Positions 26,981 through 39,299 of a stretch of DNA of 64,000 nucleotides are shown here, one piece after another; position 1 is the stretch's first letter, and every line of letters starts with the position of its first letter. Both the position numbers and the translations under genes were made by a program. The stretch is from NCBI GenBank assembly GCA_963816065.1, contig CAWFJG010000029.1, positions 596,559-660,558 on the forward strand. Direction: 5' to 3'. The notes beneath the pieces were generated by a model. It ran no database searches and was not told the DNA's origin. It worked only from the letters and a program-made list of their open reading frames with translations. This DNA comes from Roseiarcus sp963816065. GTDB lineage: Bacteria > Pseudomonadota > Alphaproteobacteria > Rhizobiales > Beijerinckiaceae.

Positions 26981-28265
26981 ATGCAGACGAATTTCACTGC
27001 GGTGCAACTCGCCGATCCCGACGTCAAGGCGTCGGAAGAGATCCTGCGCGCCTGCGTCCACTGTGGCTTCTGCACGGCGACATGCCCAACGTACGTGCTG
27101 CTCGGCGACGAACTCGACAGCCCCCGGGGGCGCATCTATTTGATCAAGGACATGCTTGAGAACGACCGGCCGCCGGCGGCGGAGGTCGTCAAGCACGTCG
27201 ACCGTTGCCTGTCCTGTCTGTCGTGCATGTCGACCTGCCCGTCGGGCGTCAATTACATGCATCTCGTCGACCTTGCCCGGCATCGGATCGACACCACATT
27301 CGACCGGCCTCCGCTCGATCGCCTCCGACGCCGCCTGCTCGGCGCCGTTCTGCCGCGGCCGGCGTTGTTCCGGAACGCGATCAGAGCTTCGCGGCTCGCA
27401 CGGCCTTTCGCTCGGGTCCTGCCGCAATGGATGCGGGCGGCGTTGGCGCTCGTCCCGGCAAGGCTGCCGCAACCTTCGCCCGTCGACCGGCCCCAGACGT
27501 TCGCCGCCGAGGGGCGGCGTGTTCATCGCGTGGCGCTGCTGAACGGTTGCGTCCAACAAGTTCTGACGCCGGAGATCAACGAGGCCACGGTCCGGCTGCT
27601 CACCCGCCACGGTTGCGAAGTCGTGGTGGCTTCGGGCGCCGGTTGTTGCGGCGCGCTTACCCACCACCTCGGTCAGAATGCGCGCGCTTTCGCTGGCCCG
27701 AACATACTCGCCTGGACGGGCGAGATGGAACGGGGCGGCCTCGACGCCATCGTGGTCAACGCCTCCGGCTGCGGGACGACCATCAAGGATTATGGATTCA
27801 TGTTCCGCGACGATCCGGAGCTTGCGGGGCCGGCGGCCGCTGTCGCCGGCCTGGCCCGCGACGTGACGGAACTGATGACCGACCTCGGCCTTCGGTCGCC
27901 GTCCAATCGCACCGGCCTGCGCGTCGCCTATCACAGCGCCTGCTCCCTGCAGCATGGCCAACGAGTCCGCGAGCAACCGAAGGCGCTGCTCGAAACGGCG
28001 GGCTTCGCCGTCCTCGAACCGCCCGAAGGCCATCTGTGCTGCGGTTCGGCCGGAACTTACAATCTCCTGCAGCCGGCGTTGGCGACGCGCCTGCGCGACC
28101 GCAAGGTCGCCGCCATTGACAGCCTCTCGCCGGATCTGGTCGCGGCCGGCAACATCGGCTGCCTGAACTCAGATCGCCGGCGGGACGCGCGTGCCGGTGG
28201 TCCACACGGTGGAGCTTCTCGACTGGGCCACTGGCGGACCGAGGCCGCGCGCCCTATCCGCCTGA
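26981..28265 (+). CDS. glcF: Glycolate oxidase iron-sulfur subunit GlcF, one 3' frameshift
   Basis: This is the electron-transfer subunit with two [4Fe-4S] motifs, CVHCGFCTATCP and CLSCLSCMSTCP, and two CCG-type domains (SGAGCCGALTHHLG; HLCCGSAGTYNLL). I chose ATG 26981 (MQTNF, the usual start); GTG 26972 overlapping the glcE stop is the alternative. After NIGCL the frame breaks. Removing one A at about 28166 restores TQIAGGTRVPVVHTVELLDW and a TGA at 28263-28265. Uncorrected, the frame runs on to 28705 with no homology. Confidence 0.9.
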
Positions 28266-28631
28266 GGCCGCGCTCACGCGATGCGGGAGGCGTCCCGTCC
28301 GGAGCGCTGAAGGGCGCGTTCGGCGCCCGTTCGGACGTCGTTTGGCGCGCGTTCGACATGCGTTCAGCGTCACAAAGCGCCTCCTTATTCACCGGTGTTT
28401 CGAGCTTCTCCAAAACCCTTGCACCGGAGTTCACGAAAAATTCGCGAGCCTGCGTTTCGGCGTCCGGAAAGTGGCCGGATCCGGCCTGGCGACGTCACAT
28501 TCTTTTGCTTCATGGAAGTCATAGTACGACCGAATTCGATTTTTTACGAAATAATTGGCGCGCCCAAGGCGGGGGCGGGTCGGCTGTCGCGGTCGTCCGA
28601 AGGTCGGGCCGCGGAGACCGTGGTCGCCCGC
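28266..28631. other. Intergenic between convergent glcF and polysaccharide export genes
   Basis: It lies between the ends of two convergent genes. The glcF frame stays open here only because of the frameshift. No gene, RNA or clear terminator hairpin is supported. Confidence 0.4.
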
Positions 28632-29834
28632 CTAATGGGCGACCATCGAGCCGGCCGACGCGATGCTCGCCACGGACCCGACGGTCCCAAGTCCGCCGCC
28701 AATGATGGCAAACACCTTTTGCACCTCAGTCGAGGGCGAGTTCGATACGTAGATCAGGTCGCGATTGGCGACGTGGAAGCTCTGCTCGAGAAACATGCTC
28801 TTGGGGTCGCTCAGGTCGAGCCGATAAACGACCGGCGTCAGGCGGCCTGGCTGCACAAGCGGGCTCGTCGGATCGAGCTGACGGGCGACGGACTCGGGCT
28901 CGTATCGGAACACGAAAATTCCATGTGGATCAGAGCGCTCGTCTCGCAGGCCGCCCGATTTCGCCAGCGCCTGGGCCAGCGAGATTCCGTCGGCTTGGAA
29001 GGGGATTTCGTTGTTCTGACCCATGGCTCCAAAGGCGATGAATGTTTGGGGATCGCGCACCAGCGTCAGCGTGTCGCCGGGATGCATGTAGATGTTCTCG
29101 CGCGGGTTGTTAACGATAGTTATGAGCGGAATACGAGAGGTCTTCGCGCCGCGTGACAGTTCGACGAACGTCTCGTTGACCGGGGCCCGCACGCCGCCCG
29201 CTGTGGCCAGGACGTCGAGCAACCGGTCGCCCTTGACCGAAAGGGGCACGCGCGCACCGGCCGCAACCTCGCCGCCGACGCTGACGGCTTCGCCGGCCGT
29301 GCGCGTGATATTGACGAGCACTTGGGGCTGGATAGCCTTGCCTTCCAGCGCGTGCTCGATCTGCTCTTGAACGGCTCGAGTCGTCCGACCCACGACACGG
29401 ATTCGTCCAGCGTAGGGCACCGTGATCCCACCGTCGCGGCCGACGACCTGCTCCGGAATGGTCGCGCTGTTCGCGCCGGTGCTGACGGCGTTCGCGCCAG
29501 TGGTGAGCGCGGGCGAGGAAAACAAGCCGCCGGCGGCCGCTTCCCACACCGTCACGGTCACGGAGTCGCCGACGGTGATCACCGGTTCGGTCGACATCCT
29601 GCGGTCGCCGAACTGGGCGTTGAAACTGCCGAAGCCTCGCCGCCTGAGCGCCTCGATGGTCCTTGGCGTGATGTCGACGAGCATATATCGCTGTTGTTCG
29701 TCCTTGCCGACCTGCTGCGCCGTAATGTCGCTCGTGGTTGGTCCTGAATCGGGCAAAGATCCGCAGCCCGTAAGCAACATCAGAGCGAAAGCGCAAACCG
29801 CGCCTGAAAGGCCAAACTTAGGCGGTCGCTGCAT
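28632..29834 (-). CDS. Outer-membrane polysaccharide export lipoprotein (Wza/OPX family)
   Basis: The protein has 400 residues with a signal peptide and lipobox LLTGC (Cys about residue 24). A poly_export domain (about 75-170: EPVITVGDSVTVTVWEAAAGGLF ... ITVPYAGRIRVVGRT) is followed by two SLBB-type domains (SVGGEVAAGARVPL; IYMHPGDTLTLVRDPQTFIAFGAMG). The C-terminal hydrophobic segment is GGGLGTVGSVASI. OPX proteins form the outer-membrane channel for capsule or exopolysaccharide. A TTG 12 bases upstream is an alternative start. It is divergent from the PKS gene. Confidence 0.93.
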   Translation of the reverse strand: MQRPPKFGLSGAVCAFALMLLTGCGSLPDSGPTTSDITAQQVGKDEQQRYMLVDITPRTIEALRRRGFGSFNAQFGDRRMSTEPVITVGDSVTVTVWEAAAGGLFSSPALTTGANAVSTGANSATIPEQVVGRDGGITVPYAGRIRVVGRTTRAVQEQIEHALEGKAIQPQVLVNITRTAGEAVSVGGEVAAGARVPLSVKGDRLLDVLATAGGVRAPVNETFVELSRGAKTSRIPLITIVNNPRENIYMHPGDTLTLVRDPQTFIAFGAMGQNNEIPFQADGISLAQALAKSGGLRDERSDPHGIFVFRYEPESVARQLDPTSPLVQPGRLTPVVYRLDLSDPKSMFLEQSFHVANRDLIYVSNSPSTEVQKVFAIIGGGLGTVGSVASIASAGSMVAH

Positions 29835-30289
29835 GATTTGCCCCAACTAGCCGATTCTCTGTATCAAGGTGGACTGTCGCTGGCTACCTCTCCGTTGCGA
29901 CCGCCGCGCTTCACGCAGAGGGTGTTGCCAAAATGCGACGCTCCTTTGCCTCCCCGATCCTGCCCCCGGCTCCGAGATGCGCGGGCGGAACGGTCAGGAG
30001 GCGAACGTGCGTTTATCAAGATTTGCCAACCCGACTGCTTGGGGTCTTTCTGGGGCGACGGGACCGATGCGCCATTTATAGTTTTCTGTAAGTGGGATAG
30101 TTACGGAGAAATCTGTTACTATAGAGATTATACCAAGTGACAACTTATCGATAACGAAATCGGGATTGGCCCTTCCGGTTGACACCGCGGCGCAAGTCGG
30201 GCCAAAAGAGGGCGGTGCTACGTTGTCCGAGCCGGCGAGGTGGTTGCTCTCCCCGGTTCTCGCTCTTACCGGATCGGTGGAATTAGGCA
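29835..30289. other. Divergent promoter region between export lipoprotein and PKS genes
   Basis: This 455-base region should carry promoters for both directions. It becomes AT-rich around 30070-30160 and contains a dyad at 30097-30122. No gene is supported. Confidence 0.4.
30097..30122. promoter_or_regulatory. Candidate operator dyad between export lipoprotein and PKS
   Basis: ATAGTTAC and GTTACTAT form an imperfect inverted repeat with a 10-base spacer in the AT-rich part of the divergent promoter region. This could be a regulator-binding site controlling the PKS, the lipoprotein or both; the regulator is unknown. Confidence 0.3.
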
Positions 30290-33200
30290 TTGGGCCGCAC
30301 TTTCGCTCTTGAAGATTCTCACGTCGCAGTCATCGGTCGCTCCTGCCGGCTGCCGGGCGTCGCGAATGCTGCGGAATTGTGGGCGCTTCTTCACGGCGGC
30401 CGTTGCGCTGTTTCCGTGATCCCCGAGGACCGCTGGCCGCTTTCGCGTCACGGACACCCCCGCCTGAAGGAGCCGGGACGCAGTTACACCTGGGCGGCCG
30501 GCGTATTGCCGGACATCTGGGGCTTCGATCCGTCGGTATTTCGCGTTTCCCCGCGGGAGGCGCAGCAGATGGATCCGCAGCAGCGGCTGATGCTCGAACT
30601 CGCATTCGAAGCTTGCGAGGACGCCGGCTTCGCCGCCTCGAAGCTGGCTGGCAGTCAGACCGGCGTCTATGTCGGCGCGTCGGCGCTCGACTACTCGACC
30701 ATCGGGCTGCACGACCTCCCCGGCGCGGACGCCTATTACGCGACCGGCAACGCGCTCTCCATCGTTTCAAACCGAGTTTCCTACGCTTATGATCTGCACG
30801 GCCCGAGCCTGACGATCGACACCGCCTGCTCGTCGTCTCTCGTCGCCCTGCACCAGGCCCGTCAGGCGCTCATCCACGGCGAAATCGACATGGCTCTGGT
30901 CGGCGGCGTGAACGCGCTTGTCAGCCCTTTCGGGTTTGTCAGCTTTTCCCAGGCTACGATGCTCTCGCCCACCGGGTTGTGCCGGGCGTTCGCCGCGGAA
31001 GCGGATGGCTACGTGCGCGCCGAGGGCGGCGTCGTCCTCGTCCTGAAAGCCGTCAAGAGAGCGATCGCCGACGGCGACCGCATTCATGCGGTGATTTGCG
31101 GCAGCGCAGTCAATTCCGACGGCAGAACCAGCGGCATCTCCATGCCGTCGGAAAAATACCAGATCGAATTGCTCCGGTCGCTCTACGGTCCGGGAGGCGT
31201 CTCTCCGGATTCCGTCGCCTTCGTCGAGGCTCACGGCACCGGAACCCGGGTCGGGGATCCGGTCGAGGCCTCGGCGCTCGGCACGGTGCTGGGACGAGCG
31301 AGAACCAGTCCCCTGCCGATCGGATCGATCAAGACCAATATCGGTCATACCGAGCCCGCTTCCGGCTTGGCGGGCCTCATGAAGGCGATGCTGGCGCTCG
31401 AACATGACGAGAGCCCGCCGTCGCTCCATGCGGAGAACCTCAATCCCGGCATTGATTTCGTCGGGCTCAATCTCGAGGTCGCAAGGCGCTCGATTCCGCT
31501 TTCGCGAGCGTCGGCGCGCCGCTTCGCTGGCGTCAGTTCCTTCGGATTCGGGGGCACCAGCGCGCATGTCGTCATCTCCGACGCCCCGGTCGCCCGGGCG
31601 CTGGCGGAACTCCGCGCCCCGCCTGCTGATGATTTCAGCGCAAACCGAGGAGGCGCTGCGGGCGCTGGCGGGCGCCTATGCGACTCGACTGGACGGCGCC
31701 GGCGCGCGCGAGCGCGGCAGGATCGTCGCGGCCACCGGCCGCAGGCGCGAACGCATGCGCGAGCGCCTGGCGCTGCCTGCGCACGAGTTCGGTCGCGCTT
31801 GCGCCGGCCTTGGCTCGGTTTGCGCGCTCCGGCGAAGCCGATGCGACCTGTGTCCGAACGACCGCCGTCGAGGGCGACGGCGCGATCGTATTCGTCTTCT
31901 CCGGCAACGGGGCGCAATGGTCGGGCATGGGCCGAGCCGCCTACCAGGCGAACGCGGCTTTTCGCGATGCGTTGGCGGAAATCGATTCTCACTTCCTCCC
32001 GCTCGCCGGGTGGTCGCTGGTCGAGGAACTGGACTCTGCGGACATCGCGACCGACCTTGCCCGGACCGACGTCGCTCAGCCCATGATTTTCGCCATCCAG
32101 GCTGCGAGCGTCCGGGCGTTGGCCAGGGTCGGCGTCCGCCCGGCCTTGACGCTGGGCCACAGCGTCGGCGAGATCGCGGCCGCCGAGGCCGCCGGAGTTC
32201 TGTCGCTTTCCGACGCGACTCGCGTGATCTTTCATCGGAGCCGGCTTCAACAGGCGACCGAGAACACAGGCGGCATGGCGGTCGTGTTCGGTCCGCGCGA
32301 GGCGGCCTGCGAGATTGTCTCGCGAATTCCGGGCCTCGCGATCGCGGCGCACAATTCGCATCGATGCATCGCGGTCGCCGGCCCGCAGCATGCGCTGGAC
32401 CGCCTGATGACGCTTGCGCCTGCGGCGAAATTGCGCGCGCGCCGCCTCGACCTGCCGTATCCGTTCCACACCGAACTGATGCAACCGGTGAAAAAACCGC
32501 TGATCGAAGAGTTGGCGACCCTAAAGCCGTCGATGAGCGCGGTCCCTTTCCTGTCCACTGTCCTTGGTGAATTCGTCCAGGGCCAGGCCGCCGGCGCCGC
32601 CTATTGGTGGCGCAATGTGCGTCACCTTGTCCAATTCCAGGAGGGCGTCGAGCGCGCCCTCGGAACGGGCAAACGGGCCTTTCTGGAGATCGGGCCACGG
32701 CCGACGCTGAAGACCCATCTGCGAGACGTCGCCGAGCATCTCGACGCCGCCGCGCTCGTCGATTGCGTGCTGGACGAAAGCGCCGGCGAAATCGGCGATC
32801 CGTTCGAGGCGGCTGCGATGCGCCTGATCGCGGGCGGCGCGGACGTCGGGCAACAGTGGGCTTTTGGTCCGGACCCCGGTCCGGGAGTCGCGCTGCCCTC
32901 CTATCCTTGGCGCCATGCGCCGTATCGATTCCCGGAAACGGCCGAAGCGACCGGCCGCCTGAGCGTGCGGCCGCGGCACCCGCTGATCGGCGCGCGCGAA
33001 GCCGACGGATCGCTCGAATGGCGCGTCACAGTGGATCCGCAAGTCGAGCCGACGCTCGCCGATCACCGCGTTGACGGCCAGACCCTTTTGCCCGGCGCCG
33101 CCTTCCTGGAAATGGGGCTCGCGGTCGTGCGGGATTGGGCTGGGCCGGACGCAGCCCTGAGGGATTTCGAAATCCTGCAGCCCCTGGCGTTCTCCGCAGA

Positions 33201-36200
33201 CGCTGCGCGTGACATCCTGAGCCGGATCGAAGCGTCCACGGCGACCGTCGAGATTCTCAGCCGGCCGCGCCTGACCAAGGCGCCTTTCACGACCCACGCG
33301 CGCGGGCGGATCGTTCAGAAGCCCGGGCCGGGGCCGGAAATCAGCGCCGCTTGCGCTGCGACCTCCGGCGCCGTGACCGGGGAGATCCTGTACGCTCGGG
33401 CGCGGACGCGCGGGCTCGACTTCGGGCCGGCGTTTCAGGGGCTTGCACGCGCCGTTCGCGCGAGCGACGACCTCATCGAGGTTCAGTTGACCGATGCTCC
33501 GGGAGACTCTCGCTACGGCCTCGACCCCGCGCGACTCGATTCCTGTTTCCACGGACTGATCCTTCTGTTTGCGGACCAAGACGGCGAGGGGGGCGCGTAT
33601 CTGCCGGTCCGTTTTGCAGAAGCGCGCCTTTTTGCGCCGAATGCAGACATTGCGAGCGCCAGGATCCGGTTGAGGCGGTTCGACGATCGAATCCTTGTCG
33701 CCGACGTCGATGTTTTCGACCGGCAAGGGCGGCCTGTCGCGAGAATCCTCGGCGTCCGCTGCCAGGCGACCCGGCTGCGCGCCTCGGCCGGTCTTTCCGA
33801 TCTCGCCGTGGCCGCGCGTTGGATCGCCGCCGCCGTTGACCTCTCGGATGGGCCGGCTCTCGAAATCGGCCGGACCGAGGCGCACCCGTTGAGCGCGGAA
33901 ATCAATCTTTCCGACGTCGCGCTGATGTTCGAGGGGTGGGCGACCGCCGCCGCCTTCGAGTTTGCGCGTGGTCTCGCGACCGAAGGCGTGATCGATCTCG
34001 ACGCGCTCGTTCCCTCCGGCCTGCTCCCGGAAAGCCGTCGCGTCTGGGCCGAGTTCGCTTTGGGGGGAACTCGAACGGAGCGGCCTATTGGAACGCTCCG
34101 GCCGCCTTCTGCGGTTGAACGATCTCGATCTGCCGTCCGCGCAGGCCGTTTTTTCGACGATCGCGGCTCAACATCCCGAGCGCGCAGCCGAACTCCTGCT
34201 TGCGGCCGGCGCCGGCGAGGCGCTGCGCGCGCTTGCTGCGGGCGAGGCGGACGTGAGAGGGCCGTCGGACAGCGCCGTGGACGGCCATGAGCTCAGGTCC
34301 GCCTCCGCCACTGCGACGGCCCGCACCCTCGAGCAGCAACTCGAAGCCCTGGCGCCGGTCGGGGTCGACCGGGCGTCGTTGCGCATTCTCCAGGTCGGGG
34401 CGGGAGCGGCATGGTCTGTCGTCCTTCGTTTCGCTGAGACTCGCGACGCGCGGGTGACCCTCCTCGAACCCGACGCCCGGCGACTCGAAAGGGTTCGCTT
34501 CGCCCAGGGCGGCGCGTCCGAGGTTTCCTTCTGTGGCGATCTCGACACTCTGCCCGACGGCGGGATCGATCTCGTCGTCAGCGGGGGCGGCCTCACCCGC
34601 CTTGGATACGGCCGGGACGCGCTGACGCGCCTGGCGCGCAAATGCGCCCCGGGCGCCGCGCTCGTCTCCGTCGAGCCGTCGCCGTCGCTGTTTCATCTCG
34701 TAACCCTGGCGTTTGCGGAGTCGGCGGCGAGCGGGGCTTCGAGCAACCGGCTCGGCCCCGAGGCCTGGACGACCGAATGCGCGCGCGGCGGGTTTCGCGT
34801 CGTGGAGGCGCGGCTCGTCGAGACGGGCGAGGACCGCGCGACGCTCCTCTGTGCGGAGGCCCACGGGGCTGTCTCCGTTTTGCAGCCGTCCCGTCTGGTG
34901 ACGATCCTTTGCTCGGGCGAAGACGGCGCCGGGTTTGCGGGAATGGCGAAGGGCGCCCTGGAAGCGCGCGGAGCGGCTTGCCAACTCGTCGAAGGCGGCG
35001 TCGATGCGAAAAAGGGGCAGATGCGGACGCTCCTGTGGATCGCCGGCGACCGCCGCGGCGACGGCGCGTCCCGAGTGATGGCGCATTGTCTCGCGCTGCG
35101 CGATCTCGCCGTCTCGCTGGCCGAGTCGAAGGTCAGACTGGTCGTCGCCGCGCCGGCGACGGACCGCCCGCTGTTGGAAGCCTTGTTCGCCTTCGTGCGG
35201 ACTCTGGCCAACGAACTTCCGATCATCGATTTCCGCCGGGTCGAACTCGCCGAGACGACCCCGCAGTCAGCCGAGCGCCTTGCGGCGATCCTGCTTTCCG
35301 ACAGCGTGGAGACGGATGTCCTGGTCGGCTGCGACGGCGCGCGCGTGCTTCGTTACATGGCGCCGGCGCTCGGCAAACCCGAACCGACAGTGTCTGAAGG
35401 TCTTCGAAGCCGGCTCGAGAAGACCTCCGAACCCGGGCTCGACCGCCTCGCGTGGAGGGTGGGCGCGCGCGTCGATCCCGGGGCCGACGAGGTCGAAGTC
35501 GAGGTTGCGGCGACAGGTCTCAATTTCCGCGACGTCATGTGGACCTTGTCGATTCTTCCCGACGAGATGCTCGAGGACGGATATGCGGGGGCGACGCTCG
35601 GGCTCGAATTCGCAGGTCGGGTCGTCCGGATCGGCGCGGAAGTCTCGCATCTGAAGCCGGGCGATGCGGTGGTAGGCCTGGTCGGCGGCGCATTCGCCTC
35701 CCACGTTGTCGTGAACGCCAGCCTCGTGGCGCCGCTTCCCGCGACGCTTGGCTGCGAAAGCGCCGCAGCCGTTCCGGTCGCCTTTCTCACGGCCTACTAT
35801 GGGTTGGTTTCCTGCGCCGACCTTGGGCGGGGCGAATGGGCGCTCATTCACGGCGGGGCGGGCGGGGTCGGACTGGCGGCGCTCCAGATCGCCGTCCGGC
35901 GCGGCGCGCGCGCCATCGTCACCGCAGGGTCATCGGAAAAGCGCGCTCTGGCGCTTGCCCTCGGCGCCGAGCACGCTTTCAATTCCCGCTCCGGCGCGTT
36001 CGTCGACGAGGTGATGCGGGTGACGGAAGGAAAGGGCGTATCGGTCGTCCTCAACTCCCTCGCGGGCGAGGCGATGGAGCGCAGCCTCGGGCTGTTGCGG
36101 CCTTTCGGACGGTTCGTCGAACTCGGAAAGCGCGACTATCTCGCCGACACGCCGGTCGGTCTCCGTCCGTTCCGGCGCAATCTCAGCTATTTCGGGGTCG

Positions 36201-37672
36201 ACCTGGACCAGCTTCTGGCGGAGCGGCCGGACGTCTCCCGCCGGCTCTTCGACGAGGTCATGGCCCTGTTCGCCTCGGGCGAGCTGACGCCGCCGCCGTT
36301 CACCGTGTTTGCGCACGACGAGGTCGTGGAGGCGATGCGCCTCATGCAGCAGTCGGGGCATATCGGCAAGATCCTCATCCGCCCGCCGCCGCCCGGCGTC
36401 ATCCGGTCGAGCGATGCGCCGACCCAGGCGTTTGCAGCCGATCCGAATGGCGTCCACCTCGTTACGGGGGGACTGGGCGGCTTTGGCTTGGCCGCGGCGG
36501 AATGGCTGGTCGATCGCGGCGCGCGCCGGCTGGCGCTGGTCGGACGATCCGGCGCGGCGAGCGAGACCGCGCGGAACGCCGTCGCGGCGCTCGAGCGCCG
36601 CGGGGTCGAGGTCCGGGTCGGCGCGTTCGACATTTCCGATAGCGCTGCGACCGAGCAGTTCCTCGTCGATGTCGCGGCGACCATGGCGCCGCTCGTCGGC
36701 GTCATCCATGCCGCGATGATTCTCGACGATGCGATCGCGGTGAACCTCGATGAAGCCCGGTTCCTCGCGGTCCTCAAGCCGAAGATCGCAGGCGCCGAAA
36801 TCCTCGACCGCCTGACCCGGAAGCTGGCGCTCGACTATTTCGTGCTGTTTTCGTCTGCGACCGCGGCGATCGGCAATCCTGGTCAGGGCGCCTACGTGGC
36901 CGCCAACGGCTTCCTCGAGGGTTTGGCGGTTCAGCGTCGTTCGGCCGGTCACCCCGCGCTCGCGGTCGGCTGGGGCGCGATCGCCGACGCCGGGATCGTC
37001 GCCCGAAGCGGCGCGACCCGCGATTCGCTTGCCCATCGCGCCGGGGCCAAGGGCGTCAAGGCCCGGGTGGCGCTGGACGCGCTGGGGGAGGCGCTGGCGG
37101 ACGCGAACGTCGGACCGAGCCTCGTCATCGCCGAGATGAACTGGACGTCGGCCCGCTCCCATCTTCCGCTTCTGGCGTCGCCGACTTACGGCCGCCTCGC
37201 GCGCGCCGCCGCCAGCGCCAACTCGGCCGTCGACGCCGCCGTGGACCTCGCCGAGCTCGTTGGGCGCCTGGGACAGGATCAGGCGCGCCGCGCGGTCGTC
37301 GAAATTCTGGTCGAGGAAATCGGGCGGATCCTCCAGCTGCCGCGCAACGAGGTCAACCGGACGAAGCCGCTCGCCGAGATCGGGCTCGATTCGTTGATGG
37401 CGGTCGAGCTGACGATGAGCCTGGAGAGCCGGTTCGGGCTGGACGGCCCGCTCGCCGCCGCCGCCGGCGGCTTGAACGTCGGGGACCTCGCCGGACACCT
37501 CCTGGCCACGCGCGGCGAGCTCGCCGCGCCCGAGCACGATGTGGCCGAGGATCTCGCCAGGCGCCACTTCGACAAGGCGAACTGGGGCGAGATCAAGCCC
37601 CTGATCACCGCCTTGCAGGAGAAGGGCGTCGACCTCAGCGGAGCGCCGGCGCGCCATTCCGCCTCGGCGTGA
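30290..37672 (+). CDS. Type I reducing polyketide synthase (KS-AT-DH-psiMT-ER-KR-ACP), RkpA-like, three frameshifts
   Basis: This is a single iterative-type module of about 2,460 residues. KS (about 30320-31600) has the active-site DTACSSS and the two His motifs EAHGTGTRVGDPVE and NIGHTEPASG. AT (about 31890-32790) has GHSVGEIAAAEAAG. DH (about 32970-33830) has LADHRVDGQTLLPGAAFLE. A degenerate methyltransferase-like region follows (34090-34860, VGAGAAW). ER (35440-36390) has GGAGGVGLAAL, KR (36460-37000) has GGLGGFGLAAAEWL and GAYVAANGF, and ACP carries EIGLDSLMAVEL. No thioesterase is present. Extra bases near 31622, 31791 and in the G-run 34062-34067 break the frame. Start is TTG 30290, uncertain. 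Architecture and neighbours match rhizobial RkpA, a lipid-making PKS for capsule production. Confidence 0.9.
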
Positions 37673-38970
37673 GCGCGATGCCGCGCCGACCCGTGGTCTA
37701 CGACATCTCGCGCCTCGTCTCGCGCGTTTTCGATCGCACGCCGAACGGGATCGATCGCGTCGATTTTGCGCTCGCCAATCATTTCGTCGATCCCGACGCC
37801 GGCGACCGGTCCGGCATGATGGCCACGCCCTTCGGGCCGCGGGTCGTCGAGCCGCGGGCGGCGCGCGAGGCCCTCGACAACATCCGCAAGCACTGGGGCG
37901 AGGACGCCGCGCCGGAGACCGACGCGCATCTCCTCGAGGTCGTCGCGGCGATCGACGGCGCGCCTCGGGCCGCCAAGCGCATTTCGAAGGGGCGAACCGG
38001 GCAATTCGCCGAAGCCCTCGCCTGGATCCGGCGCCATGGCCTTCCGGTCGGCCGCCGCCCCGGCGATTTTCTCGCCAAGGGCGGCGTCTATCTCAACGTC
38101 AGCCAGTTCCCGGTCGATTTCGACCGCTATTTCAAGTGGACGCGAGATCGGACCGACATCGACTGCGTCTTTTTCCTGCATGACGTCCTGCCGATCGAGG
38201 CGCCGGAATATTTCCTGCCTGCCGAGCGCCCCCGGCACATGCGCCGGCTTCAAACCGTCGCGCGGCGGGGGCGCGCGGTCGTCGTCGCCTCGGAGGTCGT
38301 GCGCGAGGCGGTCGGCCGCGAGCTTGCGCGCCTCGGGCGACGCGACATGCCGATCCTTGTCGCGCCGCCGCCCCCCGATCCGATCTTTCTCGAGCGGCCG
38401 GACGGGGACTGCGTCGTCGCCCGGCATCCTTATTTCGTCACCTGCGGCACGATCGAGCCGCGCAAGAACCACCTGCTTCTGCTGCACGTCTGGCGCGATC
38501 TTGTCGCGCGGCTGGGCCCTGCGGCGCCGAAGCTCGTGCTGATCGGCGAACGCGGCTGGGAGAACGAGCACGTCATCGATCTCCTCGAGCGCAGCCCAGG
38601 CCTGCAGAGCTGCGTCATCGAGGCCTCGGGCCTGACGACGCCTAGCGTGAGGCGGCTGTTTCTCGGGGCGAGGGCGGTGCTTCTGCCGTCGTTTGCGGAA
38701 GGCTACGGGCTGCCTTTGGTCGAGGCCCTCGGTGTCGGCGCGCCGGTCATCGCATCCGACATTCCGGTGTTCCATGAGGTCGCGAAGGGAAGGGCGCTGA
38801 CGATCGACCCGACCGACGGCCCCGCCTGGCGGGAGGCCGTCTCAGCCTTCGCGCAGACGGATTTGCCCGAGCGAAGGAGGCAGATTGAGAGCAGCAGGGA
38901 ATGGTCGCCGCCGGAATGGCCGGCCTTCTTCGCGGCGATCGAGGACTTTTTCTCGATCTCGCGCAGCTGA
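37669..38970 (+). CDS. Glycosyltransferase family 4-type protein
   Basis: The protein has 433 residues; a GTG start overlaps the PKS stop by four bases, with ATG 37678 as alternative. The C-terminal half is a GT-B glycosyl transferase group 1 domain: FVTCGTIEPRKNHLLLL, LVLIGERGWENE and the donor-binding LLPSFAEGYGLPLVEALGVGAPVIASDIPVFHEV. The N-terminal part (DISRLVSRVFDRTPNGIDRVD) is typical of capsule and exopolysaccharide transferases. Coupling to the PKS suggests that it glycosylates the PKS-derived lipid or a capsule precursor. Confidence 0.9.
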   Translation: MSAMPRRPVVYDISRLVSRVFDRTPNGIDRVDFALANHFVDPDAGDRSGMMATPFGPRVVEPRAAREALDNIRKHWGEDAAPETDAHLLEVVAAIDGAPRAAKRISKGRTGQFAEALAWIRRHGLPVGRRPGDFLAKGGVYLNVSQFPVDFDRYFKWTRDRTDIDCVFFLHDVLPIEAPEYFLPAERPRHMRRLQTVARRGRAVVVASEVVREAVGRELARLGRRDMPILVAPPPPDPIFLERPDGDCVVARHPYFVTCGTIEPRKNHLLLLHVWRDLVARLGPAAPKLVLIGERGWENEHVIDLLERSPGLQSCVIEASGLTTPSVRRLFLGARAVLLPSFAEGYGLPLVEALGVGAPVIASDIPVFHEVAKGRALTIDPTDGPAWREAVSAFAQTDLPERRRQIESSREWSPPEWPAFFAAIEDFFSISRS

Positions 38971-39299
38971 GAGCGACGGTCCTCCCTCGCGGACCGGTTG
39001 GTCGTATTTGTTTTCGCTCGCCACAGCGTTCTGCATTTGGATCAAATCGATAGTCCTTTATCGGATATTTGGAGAACCTTGTGAAAAGCCGTTGGTTCAA
39101 TATTCCAGGAGGTCCTGTCTACGTCGCGCAACGTGCTGTTATTCACGCTCTCTGGGAATGTAAATTCGATATCGCCGAATACCGCATCGGTTCCATCAGA
39201 GAGACAGGATCGGCCGCCAGCTGGAGATCGAATTCAACGAGGCGGTTCCTGAAGTCGCATCGAGCTTGTCTATGGCGTTCAATATTTGCAGGGGCACAA
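38971..39299. other. Intergenic, possible gene remnant
   Basis: GC content is lower than in the flanks. A frame around 39081-39190 (FNIPGGPVYVAQRAV...) looks partly protein-like but matches nothing I recognise. It may be a fragment left by the insertions that follow. Confidence 0.3.

Noticed and set aside
28266..28705. Extension of glcF past its expected end
   Set aside because: It appears only because of the extra A near 28166; the extension has no homology while the corrected frame ends normally at 28265.
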